NCBI GenBank assembly: GCA_002336985.1
Contig: DDFE01000197.1
Coordinates: forward strand, 1 to 64,000
Origin: Sphingomonadales bacterium UBA1936
GTDB lineage: Bacteria > Pseudomonadota > Alphaproteobacteria > Sphingomonadales > Sphingomonadaceae
DNA length: 64,000 nucleotides
Direction of reading: 5' to 3'
The notes under the pieces are model-generated. The model saw nothing but the letters and a program-made list of their open reading frames with translations, ran no database searches and was not told where the DNA came from. Shown here one piece after another: positions 34,282 to 43,169 of this stretch; the stretch's first letter is position 1; each line of letters opens with the position of its first letter. The translations under genes were made by a program, and so were the position numbers.

Positions 34282-35728
34282 GTCCCGGCACCGGAACACG
34301 GTGAAGCGATGAACATGGGATGGTGAGCTCCATCCGCAATCCCGCTGGGTCCCATTGGCGGCTGATCTTGCCACCCATCTGCCGGAGGGCACTGAGCTCG
34401 ATCAGTTGTGTGCCGAAACCTGCATCAGCGGGTGGAGAGACCTCAGGCCCGCCGACTTCATTCCAGAGCAGCTGCACATTGTTCTTGTCCGATATGCAGT
34501 GAAGCTGGATCTTCCCGTCAGACACCGAAAGAGCCCCATATTTGGCGGCATTCGTTGCTAGCTCATGAAATACGAGTGCAAGAGGCGTGGCTGAGCGATC
34601 ATCGATGGTGACGTCTTCGCCTGTGATCTGAACTCGTTCCGCGTACGCATGCAAAAGTTCGCCAAGCATGCCCTGCAGACTGTTCTGACCGGCTGTTGGA
34701 CGCGATGCCTCGCTATGCGGCCGCACGAAGTCATGCGCGCGGCCGAGTGCCATAATGCGATCGCGCAAGTCATTTGTGACGGAACGCACCTCGGGGTGAT
34801 GCCGCGTCGAAAAGCTGATCAGCCCATTGATCACGGAGAAGATGTTCTTGATTCGGTGGCTGAGTTCCTGCGCGATTACCTCGCGTTGTACCTGGATCAT
34901 CTTTTGGTCGTGAATGTCCGTGCAGGTACCGAACCACCGCGTGATCGTGCCATTCTCATCCCGGATTGGGAGCGCCCTCCCGAGCGTCCAGCGATACTCG
35001 CCACGGGCGTCGCGGAGGCGATACTCGATCTCGTAAGGATCACCGGTCGCGAGCGAGTGCCGCCAGATCGACCATGCGCGCTCCTGGTCGTCGGGGTGGA
35101 ACATGCCATTCCAGCCTTCGCCGTCCGTGGAGCCGGGCTCGACGCCAGTGTATTCGTACCAGCGGGCATTGTAATAGTCGTGAAAGCCGTCGGGCAGGGT
35201 CGACCAGACCATTTGCGGCATCGCATCGGCCAAGACCCTGAACTTGGCCTCACGCGCATCGAGTTCGCGGTCGCTTCGGCGGATCGAGCGACGCGACGTA
35301 AGAAAGAGCATGATGTTCGCCGCCAAGACATTGAGCCCTTGGCGCTCGGCTTGGGTCAAATCATCTCGGGGTTGGCGGTCGATCACGCATAGCGCGCCAA
35401 GTCGAATGCCATCCTCGGAAACCAACGGCGCCCCCGCGTAGAAGCGTATGTTGGGCTCGCCAGTTACCAGCGGATTATTTTGGAAGCGCGGATCCTGTCG
35501 TGCGTCTGGCACAACCATTATTTCGTCGCCGAGCATGGCAAAGGCGCAAAATGACTGTTCGCGTGGCGTTTCGCGCGCATCCAAACCGGTGCGCGCGGGG
35601 AACCACTGCCGTTCGGCCTCAACAAAACTCACCAAGGCTATTGGTGCTTTGCAGAGCGTAGCAGCAAAATCTGTGATCGACTTGAGCGTTTGGTCATCTT
35701 CTAGAGCCGGAAGCTCGAAACTCTGCAT
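34265..35728 (-). CDS. GAF-PAS HWE-family sensor histidine kinase
   Basis: The 487-residue soluble kinase has a GAF domain (about 15-150, PIALVSFVEAERQWFPARTGL), a PAS domain with PAC tail (about 160-290, FRVLADAMPQMVWSTLPDG...YRWTLGRALPIRDENG) and an HWE core: LSHRIKNIFSVINGLIS, FHELATNAAKYGALS and LLWNEVGGP. No transmembrane segment is present. It probably senses a cytoplasmic small molecule or redox cue through GAF/PAS. It converges on a response regulator gene, its likely partner. Confidence 0.9.
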   Translation of the reverse strand: MQSFELPALEDDQTLKSITDFAATLCKAPIALVSFVEAERQWFPARTGLDARETPREQSFCAFAMLGDEIMVVPDARQDPRFQNNPLVTGEPNIRFYAGAPLVSEDGIRLGALCVIDRQPRDDLTQAERQGLNVLAANIMLFLTSRRSIRRSDRELDAREAKFRVLADAMPQMVWSTLPDGFHDYYNARWYEYTGVEPGSTDGEGWNGMFHPDDQERAWSIWRHSLATGDPYEIEYRLRDARGEYRWTLGRALPIRDENGTITRWFGTCTDIHDQKMIQVQREVIAQELSHRIKNIFSVINGLISFSTRHHPEVRSVTNDLRDRIMALGRAHDFVRPHSEASRPTAGQNSLQGMLGELLHAYAERVQITGEDVTIDDRSATPLALVFHELATNAAKYGALSVSDGKIQLHCISDKNNVQLLWNEVGGPEVSPPADAGFGTQLIELSALRQMGGKISRQWDPAGLRMELTIPCSSLHRVPVPGLRSEE

Positions 35729-36021
35729 TGTGTAGGCCCTTACGATCCGCGCGCAGCGCGACGACTTACATGGTCAGTTATGCGAAACCATGCCTATATC
35801 TTGCCTCGGCTCGATGCGGGAGTAGTCGCGCTAGTTGAGCTGTTAATCGTTCCGATCGCGCTCAGTTCCCTGTGGTCGCTTTTGCCACAGAGCTTGCCAA
35901 CAACCATAATTGGCAGCTTACCACCCAGCTGCGGTTCTGCGCAGTCGATCAAGTTGAATGGCCGCTGTCGGCCTAATCGATCGCACCGCTGAATGGTCGC
36001 GATGCGGGCGCATCGCTGCCT

Positions 36022-36237
36022 TTAACTCTCGCCTGCAGGGGCGAGAAAGTCTTCGATGCTTGCCACTGGGATGAGCGTGATTGTGCCTATCTTGAACGTG
36101 GTGATATCGCCCGACTGGATGAACTCGTAGGTCTTCGACCGACCGATTCCTCTGATCCGGCATGCCTCAGGAATTCTAACAGTGATCGGTCGCATTCGCT
36201 CGGACGCGTCGGCAGATCCAGCCGGGGCGATGGTCAT
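36022..36237 (-). CDS. AlpA-like HTH protein
   Basis: The 71-residue protein is a single HTH unit (ITVRIPEACRIRGIGRSKTYEFIQSGDITTFKIGTITLIPVASIEDFL) of the excisionase/AlpA class. It follows the RHH gene by 8 bases and ends the mobilisation operon. It may control excision or transfer gene expression. Confidence 0.8.
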   Translation of the reverse strand: MTIAPAGSADASERMRPITVRIPEACRIRGIGRSKTYEFIQSGDITTFKIGTITLIPVASIEDFLAPAGES

Positions 36238-36245
36238 GGCGTTTT

Positions 36246-36647
36246 TTATGCCAAAGGTTTGTCGACAGGCAGAGCAGTTCGTTTCGCGAGGCGTCTCCCG
36301 ACGAGATCCGTAAACGACTCGTACCGTGCAGCACCAAGCGTCCGCGTCTCGTCACTGAATGCCGGTTGGTGCGCGACCATCATCATCTCGTGTCTGATCA
36401 ACATGCCGAGCGTTTCGACGAGGAGGTCGATTTTTTCGTCTGTGCGTGCTTGCATGCGCGCGAGCCGTTCGACCCTCGGCCCGAACTTCGCATCGATCTC
36501 GGCGGCGCCTTCTCGCTCCATCCAGGCGGCCAGTGCGTCGGACATGATCGACGTCTTCGATGCGCCCGGCTTGCCAGCAAGCGTCTCAAGCCTCTGTGAG
36601 AGCGCGTCGGGCAGAAAGAACTGGTGGCGGTTTTTGGCGGTCTTCAT
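36246..36647 (-). CDS. CopG-type ribbon-helix-helix protein of conjugative elements
   Basis: The 133-residue protein begins RHQFFLPDALSQRLETLAGKPGASKTSIMSDALAAWMER, a ribbon-helix-helix motif, followed by a helical tail with YESFTDLVGRRLA. In many alphaproteobacterial ICEs this same family lies between traG and trbB. Here it lies between the relaxase gene and an HTH gene, with traG and trbB absent, which points to loss of the transfer machinery. Confidence 0.82.
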   Translation of the reverse strand: MKTAKNRHQFFLPDALSQRLETLAGKPGASKTSIMSDALAAWMEREGAAEIDAKFGPRVERLARMQARTDEKIDLLVETLGMLIRHEMMMVAHQPAFSDETRTLGAARYESFTDLVGRRLAKRTALPVDKPLA

Positions 36648-36729
36648 GGAGATAGAGTACGTCTACCCGCATCCACCCGGCAGTGACTTTACGACGCCTC
36701 GAGCGGCAATCGAGCGCATTGCGCGCCGA

Positions 36730-38682
36730 TCATATCTCCAGCCCTCGACCGCGCCCGATCGTCCAGCTGATGTCGCCGGTGCCACGCATGATGCCCGACA
36801 CCTGCTTCCCGAACTGCCGGTCGAGCACGGGCTTCCATGGCACGAGCGAGAAGTCACGCGCGCGTTCCACGATCGCGAACTTGCTGTCGCCGATCTGGAC
36901 GGCGCGCGCGAGCTTGCCTTCGACATGCGCGCCGTTGTCCGTCGGCACGAACGCCAGCCCCAGCTCCTTCGACAGCTGGGCACCGACCCGCGCGAGGTCG
37001 CGGCGCTGCAATGTCTCGATCATGCCCGGCGCGTAGCGCAAATTATCGCCAGCGGGTTCGGCCAGTCCCTGTTCGGTCAGCCATTGCTGGCGCAGCTGCA
37101 ACGCGCGACGGATCTCAGCACCGAAGCCGCGCTCGGTCCTGATCGGATCAGCCGACGCAAGATCTCGGTCGAGCCAGGTCGCCCCATTGTGCGTGGGCAA
37201 GTCGTCGAGCGCGCGCGACGACAGGGTTTCGATCACCACGGGCAGCCGATCGGACTTTTCGCGTTCATACGCACCGACCCTGGCCAAATGATCGGGGGTG
37301 ATCATCCAGCTGCCGTCGGCTTCACGCGTGACGCCGCCGGTCGCGCGCCGGATCGCCTCAAGCCTGCGCACGTGAACCTCGGCAAAACTCTGGGTTGCCG
37401 TCGGGTCGTGGCGAAGATGGATGTCGGTGGTGTACCGACCGCCGTTTGCGGCTGCGATATTTGCGACGGTGCGATCAACCGCCCGGATGCTGACCTGTGC
37501 TGGCGATATCCGTACTATGGACGGCGCGTTCGGCAGGTCTTCCAGTTCGCCGACATCGACATGATGGCTAAGGCCATCGACGCCTTCAACGATCAGGTAG
37601 CGACGGTCCGCATGCTCGTCGAGCAGCCCTGCCATCACCACGCGCCCCGTGATCGATCGCGCGGCCTTGTCAGCCGGATTGTAGATGGCATAGTCGGCAG
37701 CGTTCTGGCTCAGGTCGCGCTTGCCGAGTTCGTGATGCATCGTCGCGATGATGTCGCCGCGCCGTGCCATTGCCTTGAGCGTCGGCTCGAGCTTGTCATC
37801 GAGGCGCCATCGTCCGTTTTGTTCCTGGACTGCTAGCCCCATCCGTCCGAGCGTCTGCAGGCGCCCAGCGCGCGCTGCTTGTTCGATACCGTCAGGATGG
37901 ACCGGTGCGACCAAGCGATCCGGGGTTGCTGCTTCGAGCAGCCGCCGGTCGATCGACGTGAACCGCTCCTGCGTGATCTCGCGTTCCTGAGCCTGCTGAA
38001 TTTCCCTGTCGGTACGGGGGCCCAGATCCCGGTTCACGATCTCGCAGGCGCGGGTCCGAAACCCCTGCGCTATATACTCCCTCGCGATGATGAGATTCTT
38101 GCCGCGATCATCGGTGCCGCGCACAATGATATGGCTGTGCGGATGGCCGGTGTTGAAGTGACCGACTGCGACCCAGTCGAGCTTCGTGCCGAGATCCTTT
38201 TCGACATCGGCCATGAGCCGCCGGACCACGGGCTTGAGATCGGCATATTCGGCGCCGTCCTCGGCCGACACGATGAAGCGGAACTGGTGCCGATCGCCGT
38301 TTCCCCGCGCCAGGAATTCTTTCCCGTCGGCGGCGTCCTGCCCGGCATCGTAGAGCGCGCCCCGATCGCCTTCGCGCGTCGTGCCGTCGCGCTGAAGGTA
38401 GCGCAGGTGCGCAACGGCGCCAACCGCGCCCTTGCCGCCCAGGCGAACGATGCGCGCCTTGACGATGACGCGACGCGCGCGGGCATGTGCAAAGCGGTTG
38501 CTGGAACCGAGCACCCGACCCATGCTCGCGCCACGCCCGATCCGCTCGCCGGTGAAGCGGCTTTTCGAACGACCGACGCGCGCGCCACCGCGGGCGAGAT
38601 TGGTGGCGCGGCGGATCTCGCTCAGCAACGACCGATCGCTGCGGCTGCGACCCAGACGCGGCAAGAAGTCATCGTCGTCCAT
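36730..38682 (-). CDS. VirD2-like relaxase (DUF3363 type)
   Basis: The 650-residue protein has an N-terminal relaxase domain with the metal-binding cluster GHFNTGHPHSHIIVRG (about 174-189) and a likely catalytic Tyr in HLRYLQRDG (about 95). A long C-terminal DUF3363 region ends VSGIMRGTGDISWTIGRGRG. It should nick oriT and pilot the strand in transfer. ATG 38682 begins MDDDDFLPRLGRSR, as in family members; an in-frame TTG lies further up. A possible oriT lies upstream. Confidence 0.9.
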   Translation of the reverse strand: MDDDDFLPRLGRSRSDRSLLSEIRRATNLARGGARVGRSKSRFTGERIGRGASMGRVLGSSNRFAHARARRVIVKARIVRLGGKGAVGAVAHLRYLQRDGTTREGDRGALYDAGQDAADGKEFLARGNGDRHQFRFIVSAEDGAEYADLKPVVRRLMADVEKDLGTKLDWVAVGHFNTGHPHSHIIVRGTDDRGKNLIIAREYIAQGFRTRACEIVNRDLGPRTDREIQQAQEREITQERFTSIDRRLLEAATPDRLVAPVHPDGIEQAARAGRLQTLGRMGLAVQEQNGRWRLDDKLEPTLKAMARRGDIIATMHHELGKRDLSQNAADYAIYNPADKAARSITGRVVMAGLLDEHADRRYLIVEGVDGLSHHVDVGELEDLPNAPSIVRISPAQVSIRAVDRTVANIAAANGGRYTTDIHLRHDPTATQSFAEVHVRRLEAIRRATGGVTREADGSWMITPDHLARVGAYEREKSDRLPVVIETLSSRALDDLPTHNGATWLDRDLASADPIRTERGFGAEIRRALQLRQQWLTEQGLAEPAGDNLRYAPGMIETLQRRDLARVGAQLSKELGLAFVPTDNGAHVEGKLARAVQIGDSKFAIVERARDFSLVPWKPVLDRQFGKQVSGIMRGTGDISWTIGRGRGLEI

Positions 38683-38810
38683 CGGAAGGATCCCTTCAGC
38701 AGCTTCGAAAAGAAGCGGGATGAGGCGACCGCGACCAGGCCGTTCAAGGGCCTCCAATCGTGTCTCGTGAATTACGCCGAAGGCTCAGCATGATGCCGCA
38801 CATTTGTCTC

Positions 38811-38852
38811 GTGCATGGAGGCATGCACCGTGACTTTCACGCCTATGCCTCC
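38811..38852. other. Nested inverted repeats upstream of the relaxase gene, oriT candidate
   Basis: Outer arms GGAGGCAT (38817-38824) and ATGCCTCC (38845-38852) enclose an inner pair CGTGA/TCACG (38829-38841). An overlapping pair GTGCATG/CATGCAC (38811-38828) forms an alternative hairpin. Inverted repeats beside a relaxase gene are typical of oriT. The stretch lies in the 325-base gap between the LepB-type gene and the relaxase, which holds no supported gene. Confidence 0.45.
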
Positions 38853-39007
38853 CTCAAAAACGACGTGCAGACGCCATTTTCAGCCGCCTTGGAGGCTGAG
38901 CCTTCATCTTGCCTTACGCCAAACGTATCCTGATCGACCGCCGCCCACCGTTTCCGAACTGATCAACGCGTTGTAGCCGACATCATCTGGCCAGGCATTC
39001 TCAGCTG

Positions 39008-39868
39008 CTACTTAGACAACGGCCGCAGCGAGTTTCCGGCGCGTCCGGATCGAAAATCCGAAGCCCAGGTAAGCGGATTCAAGCTCGCGCTTCCGCTCAG
39101 TGAGTAGGTCAGAAACTCCGCACGCCCGCCGACATTTTCAAGCGGTATGGCACCGCCGAGACCGTTCTGCTCGATCGGAATACGGCTGTCGGCGCTGTTG
39201 TCGCGATTGTCGCCCATCACGAAAACGTGGCCCTCTGGGACGGTGTAAGACGGCGTGTTGTCAGCGATACTCATGCCGAAATCGAGCGTGTCATACGAGC
39301 GACCTCCCGGCAGCGTTTCCCGGATAACATGCACGCGGCAATAGCGTTTGCCGTCGCTGCCAATGACCTGCGCACCTTCGAACCCGAGGAAGGCACGCGT
39401 GCGATCCGGGTCGTTTGCATCGCAATGGAAGTTGCCATCGATCGGGATCAACCGCGTGCCCAGGTCATGCGTCTCGACTGGCTTTCCGTTCAGCCAGAGA
39501 CGCCCGCCGATCATCTGTATGGTGTCGCCGGGCAAGCCGATGACGCGCTTTATCAGGTCCTCGCCGCCACGATTGCTACCCGGCGGCGTAAGGACAACGA
39601 TGTCGCCGCGTTCGGGCAGACGGCCCAACGCGCGCCCCTTAATGAACGGCAAAACGTGGAAGCTGGGTGACACGTAGGACCAGCCATAGGGGTATTTGCT
39701 GACCACAAGATGATCGCCGACCTGCAGCCCCGGCATCATCGATTCCGACGGGATGTAGAAGGGTTTCGCGACCAGGCCGTGAAAGCCGAGCACGAGGAAA
39801 CCGAGACCGATCAGGCTGCGCAGCTCGGCGAGCCAGTTCGTTTTTGCGGGGGTTTTTGCGTCTGTCAT
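39008..39868 (-). CDS. lepB: Type I signal peptidase
   Basis: The 286-residue enzyme has one N-terminal membrane segment (LIGLGFLVLGFHGLVA), the catalytic Ser43 in IPSESMMPGL and the general-base Lys107 in DLIKRVIGLPGD. The C-terminal conserved box is GHVFVMGDNRDNSADSR. It cleaves signal peptides at the outer face of the inner membrane. Extra LepB-like genes are common next to transfer genes of conjugative elements. I take ATG 39868; another ATG lies three codons upstream. Confidence 0.93.
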   Translation of the reverse strand: MTDAKTPAKTNWLAELRSLIGLGFLVLGFHGLVAKPFYIPSESMMPGLQVGDHLVVSKYPYGWSYVSPSFHVLPFIKGRALGRLPERGDIVVLTPPGSNRGGEDLIKRVIGLPGDTIQMIGGRLWLNGKPVETHDLGTRLIPIDGNFHCDANDPDRTRAFLGFEGAQVIGSDGKRYCRVHVIRETLPGGRSYDTLDFGMSIADNTPSYTVPEGHVFVMGDNRDNSADSRIPIEQNGLGGAIPLENVGGRAEFLTYSLSGSASLNPLTWASDFRSGRAGNSLRPLSK

Positions 39869-39953
39869 GGACCGCATAAAGCACGGAATTTCACGGCCCA
39901 GTCGAGCAAATGCATGTCCGGACGCGGTGGAAATCGTGTCCGGACAGACGATG

Positions 39954-40298
39954 TTACCGCTGCGCGGAATACTCTGCGGCGGTCAAGACCCCGTCATGAT
40001 TCCGGTCGAGTTGCTCGAACGCCGGACGCGGCGATGGGACGCCGTGCGCAAGCGATGGCGCGGTCGTGCCGACGCCGAGCAGCGCGCCCAGCAGGCCTGC
40101 CGTTGCCATCCTCCACGCTGAAGCGCGGCGCCGCCCGGACCTCGAAGATGCACTTACTCGCGCATCGATGAAGCCGCGGATCGCGTCGCTTGCGCTTGAA
40201 CCTTCCTGCGCGCATCGCGCCATGAAGGCGGCCTTCGTCGCATCGTCGATACGCACTTCGATCGTCTCGTTCTTCTTCGGTGCCCGGTTCGAAACCAT
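39954..40298 (-). CDS. Ribbon-helix-helix / membrane / EF-hand fusion protein
   Basis: The 114-residue protein combines a ribbon-helix-helix-like N-terminus (ETIEVRIDDATKAAFMARCAQEGSSASDAIRGFID), a central hydrophobic helix (MATAGLLGALLGVGTTAPSLA) and a C-terminal EF-hand loop (DRNHDGVLTAAEY, Ca-ligand pattern DxNxDGxLxxxE). Such a mix would place a DNA-binding domain inside and a calcium-binding loop outside. ATG 40298 was chosen because the RHH starts there; an upstream in-frame start at 40391 adds unlike sequence. Confidence 0.7.
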   Translation of the reverse strand: MVSNRAPKKNETIEVRIDDATKAAFMARCAQEGSSASDAIRGFIDARVSASSRSGRRRASAWRMATAGLLGALLGVGTTAPSLAHGVPSPRPAFEQLDRNHDGVLTAAEYSAQR

Positions 40299-40396
40299 CG
40301 CAAAATGCTCCGCTGTGTTAGCCGAACATAACGCCTTGTGTGGTCCGACACCAGTCAGGGATGAAGGGCGCGCCGCTCGCGACGCGCCCATGTCAC

Positions 40397-40717
40397 TCAG
40401 TCCGCCGGGTTCCAGAGCACCGCGAACCTATTGTCGTCACTGCCTGCCGCGCGACCGAGATTGGCATAGAGGCGGCGCGGCCCGAACTCGGGTGCTTCGA
40501 GGCTCAGCGACACGTATTCGTTGCCGGTGGTCCGTGCGATCCGGTTCCATCCGGCACCGATCTCGACATCGCCCGAGCGAACCAGATAGTCGGGGTGCGG
40601 TTCGTCGGCCTTGCCGCGATTGGCGACGATCTCGATCGCCGCGTCGATGCTGATGGTCTTCAGACGGCCCTTGTACGACCCGTTTGTGTCCTTGGTGACA
40701 TATCCGATAGCAGCCAT
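40397..40717 (-). CDS. DUF736 protein of conjugative elements
   Basis: The 106-residue protein begins MAAIGYVTKDTNGSYKGRLKT and includes DYLVRSGDVEIGAGW, YVSLSLEAPEF and RLYANLGRA, all typical of DUF736. Genes of this family mark ICEs and plasmids of alphaproteobacteria; the function is unknown. GAAAGGACG precedes ATG 40717. A longer frame starting at 40918 includes untypical sequence and is not favoured. Confidence 0.88.
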   Translation of the reverse strand: MAAIGYVTKDTNGSYKGRLKTISIDAAIEIVANRGKADEPHPDYLVRSGDVEIGAGWNRIARTTGNEYVSLSLEAPEFGPRRLYANLGRAAGSDDNRFAVLWNPAD

Positions 40718-41005
40718 TGTCTTCGTCCTTTCGATGTGCCCGGGACCAATTCCCGGCGACGCCGACCCACAGATGGACGGGCAAAGGCGACTGCGAACCG
40801 TGAGGCCGAAGCGAACGCGAAGGACCGGAGGACGGCGCTGTTTTGGTTCGCGAGGAATGGCCGAAGGCGAGGGGAAAAGAGTGACGGACGATGGTTTTGT
40901 CAGGCGGCGAACGGCCATAGGTCGATCAGCGTCAATGCCGGGATTGGTCTCGGGGCACAGTCATGACGACGCAAATCCGGTGCCCGGATGAGTCAGCCGA
41001 AGGCA

Positions 41006-41923
41006 CTATTCGGTGTCGGTCGGCCAGTCGCTCTGTAGCCTCTCGGTGCACGCCGCTTCGACCAGCGCCTGCAATTTGGCGACGTGTTCTCCCGCCCAGG
41101 CGAGCTCCTCGTCGGTGATCGCATAGTGATCGGAATAGCGCGCATTGACGTAGGCGAGGCGGAGAAGTTCGAAGCAGCGACGCTCGAATTTGCCCTCGCG
41201 CGGCCACACATCCTTGAGTGCGGGCACGATGTCCTCGCAGTGTGAGCGCAGGAAATTGAGCTTGTGCGACTTCGGGCTGTATAGCGTGAAGACCAGCAAC
41301 ACGCAGTGATAGAAGCGCTCTACGGCTTGATGCAGCGCGAAAGCAGCCTCGTTGAAATTGCCTTCGTTTTGGGCGGTCTTAGACATGCTGATAAAAGCTG
41401 ACGCGCTTGGAAACCACTTCTCAAAATGCTTCTGCGCTTCTGCCCGCGCCTCATCGGGTGGTAGCCGACGCGGGGCGGCGAAAGCGAACCCTTCCGCCTC
41501 GTAAAGCGCGATGCCCTGCGAGACGATATCGACGAAGAACGGACGCCCGCGCTCGAGCTGGGCGTTCACCTCGGTCAAGCTGTGCACGATCAGATTGACG
41601 GGCGCTGAGATCGCCTTGTTGATCGTCAGGTCGCGCATCAGCCGGTCTTCGGCGGGCGACCAGTAATCGACGAAGTCGGTCAGCCGCTCGTCGTTGACGA
41701 CGACGAGGATGTCATAGTCGGACTGGTATCCACCGACCGGATCGGACACCCAGTCGCCGCGCGCATAACTGCCGTAGAGGACCAGCTTCAGGATCCGCCC
41801 CTGCTTGTTCCACTTCTGGGTTCCAAGCTTCGTCGCCGCCTCGAACTCCTCGAACAGCACGCGCACGACGTGCGCCAGCTCGCGCTGGGTCGATTGCGGC
41901 AGGTGATCGAGCTGGTCGCGCAT
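41006..41923 (-). CDS. Fused nucleotidyltransferase-HEPN protein (MNT-HEPN)
   Basis: The 305-residue protein has an N-terminal minimal nucleotidyltransferase with VLYGSYARGDWVSD...YQSDYDILVVV (GSxARG then DxD) and a C-terminal HEPN domain (about 180-290, AAFALHQAVERFYHCVLLVFTLY). HEPN often carries an RxxxxH RNase site; near the end I see only ARYSDHY. In separate form these domains make MNT/HEPN toxin-antitoxin pairs. Start ATG 41923 follows the sigma-like gene by 13 bases. The fusion is often seen in alphaproteobacterial ICEs. Confidence 0.85.
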   Translation of the reverse strand: MRDQLDHLPQSTQRELAHVVRVLFEEFEAATKLGTQKWNKQGRILKLVLYGSYARGDWVSDPVGGYQSDYDILVVVNDERLTDFVDYWSPAEDRLMRDLTINKAISAPVNLIVHSLTEVNAQLERGRPFFVDIVSQGIALYEAEGFAFAAPRRLPPDEARAEAQKHFEKWFPSASAFISMSKTAQNEGNFNEAAFALHQAVERFYHCVLLVFTLYSPKSHKLNFLRSHCEDIVPALKDVWPREGKFERRCFELLRLAYVNARYSDHYAITDEELAWAGEHVAKLQALVEAACTERLQSDWPTDTE

Positions 41924-41936
41924 GTTGGCACAAGTC

Positions 41937-42185
41937 CTAGCGGCGGCAACGGCCAAAGCACAATGGCAGCGCGCGGCGGCGGCGCGCCAGCCGCCGCCGC
42001 AGCTGGGCGAGGACGCGCCCAATGACCTGCTCGACCTCCGCGGTGCTGATGCCCATCCGCGCGCCGATCACTTCATAGGGAAGATTGTCGAGGCGGTGGA
42101 GAAAGAACACCTCGCGGTCGAACGGGCGGAGCCGCGCAATGGCGCGGTCTAGTTCGGCAAGGTCAACGATAATGTTATCGACCAT
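41937..42185 (-). CDS. Small sigma-70 region 4-like HTH protein
   Basis: The 82-residue protein is essentially a sigma region-4 HTH: LRPFDREVFFLHRLDNLPYEVIGARMGISTAEVEQVIGRVLAQL, with a basic tail. There is no region 2, so it is unlikely to be a full sigma factor. It probably acts as a DNA-binding regulator of the transfer region. GGGAG lies 7 bases before ATG 42185. Confidence 0.75.
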   Translation of the reverse strand: MVDNIIVDLAELDRAIARLRPFDREVFFLHRLDNLPYEVIGARMGISTAEVEQVIGRVLAQLRRRLARRRRALPLCFGRCRR

Positions 42186-42815
42186 GAACTTGCTCCCTGC
42201 CTGCAACACCGGCCGCCGGAATGGCGGGGGTGGGCGGCAGGAACGGACCGGCAGGCCCGCCTAAAGCGGCGGAACGCACCCGAAGGGCCACAACGAAGAG
42301 GAGGACTTGAGCGAAGCTCAAGTTGCGGCCCGCCGCGGCGGGCTTAGAGGGACGTGACGCCCATCCCCGCCAGGCCGACGGCCATCACCGACGCCGCCCG
42401 CTCAGGCGGGCGACCTCATCGCCCCGACGGCAGGGCCGGCGACCCAACAAGAGATGGCACCCCGGTGGCGCGGGCGGCAGCGGCGCAGCGACCGGGCTTC
42501 GCGCGACAGGCGGCAATTGTCGACTGCGCACGAAACCGGAAGCAAGTCCCGGCCGCAAGCCGGCGTGCTTGCGGGGCCATCAAAAGCACCCGCGCCCCGG
42601 CTCTGCCGCGCAGCGACCGGCGAGCCGGAGGGCGGTCCTTAGACCCCCGCTCATTTTACTCTCTACGTCACGATCGTCACCCGGATGGGCCGAGACGGCC
42701 CCGGCTCGGCCGCGCGCTGACGCGATATAGCGTGGTCCCGCATGTGCGCGAGACGCTACAACCGGATTTTTAAATTCAACCGCTGACCCCCGAACGGGTA
42801 CCGTGTCCAGCAGAG
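42186..42815. other. GC-rich spacer with two palindromes
   Basis: This 630-base stretch separates the transfer genes from the PilZ operon. Frames on the plus strand are open only because of base composition. It carries ACTTGAGC-gaa-GCTCAAGT (42305-42323) and the perfect palindrome GCCCGCCGCGGCGGGC (42328-42343), adjacent to each other. These could be a terminator pair or protein sites. I see no RNA gene. Confidence 0.5.
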
Positions 42816-43169
42816 CTATGAACTGCGCAAGTGGGCGGTCGTGAGCCGATACAGCACGGCCGAATGCAGCGGCACCTCGAACTTGCACCCCATCTTCGAG
42901 CCACTGTTCCAGATAACGGTCGCCATCAACGGGCGCAGCTCGGGAAGCGTGAGCCAGATGCGCTGCCCCGCTCGGAGATCGGCGGGCCATTGGACGCAAA
43001 AGCCTGTGCTCGATAGGTCGCACAGCTCGGTTGTCGTGCTCCATCCGCCAACTTGGCGCAAGCGTACGCCGGAGAAATTGACGGTCACGCGCGCGGCGCG
43101 GCGTTCTTCATCGGCAAGACCTTCGTCGGTCCGCGCGAAGACGGATCGCTTCAGAGGCGCACTGCGCAC
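42816..43169 (-). CDS. PilZ-domain c-di-GMP receptor
   Basis: The 117-residue protein has the cyclic di-GMP-binding RxxxR (RRAARVTVNF) and DxSxxG (CDLSSTGFCV) motifs, followed by a beta barrel. It begins at a GTG that overlaps the end of the PP2C gene by 19 bases, so it is the last gene of the six-gene operon. It probably lets c-di-GMP act on the phosphorylation module encoded upstream. Confidence 0.88.
   Translation of the reverse strand: MRSAPLKRSVFARTDEGLADEERRAARVTVNFSGVRLRQVGGWSTTTELCDLSSTGFCVQWPADLRAGQRIWLTLPELRPLMATVIWNSGSKMGCKFEVPLHSAVLYRLTTAHLRSS

Noticed and set aside
36259..37836. 525-codon plus-strand frame opposite the relaxase and RHH genes
   Set aside because: It is antisense to a well-supported relaxase and has no recognisable domain.
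42323..42773. Plus-strand frames of about 135 codons in the GC-rich spacer
   Set aside because: Two overlapping frames of equal length, both of biased composition; no support for either.
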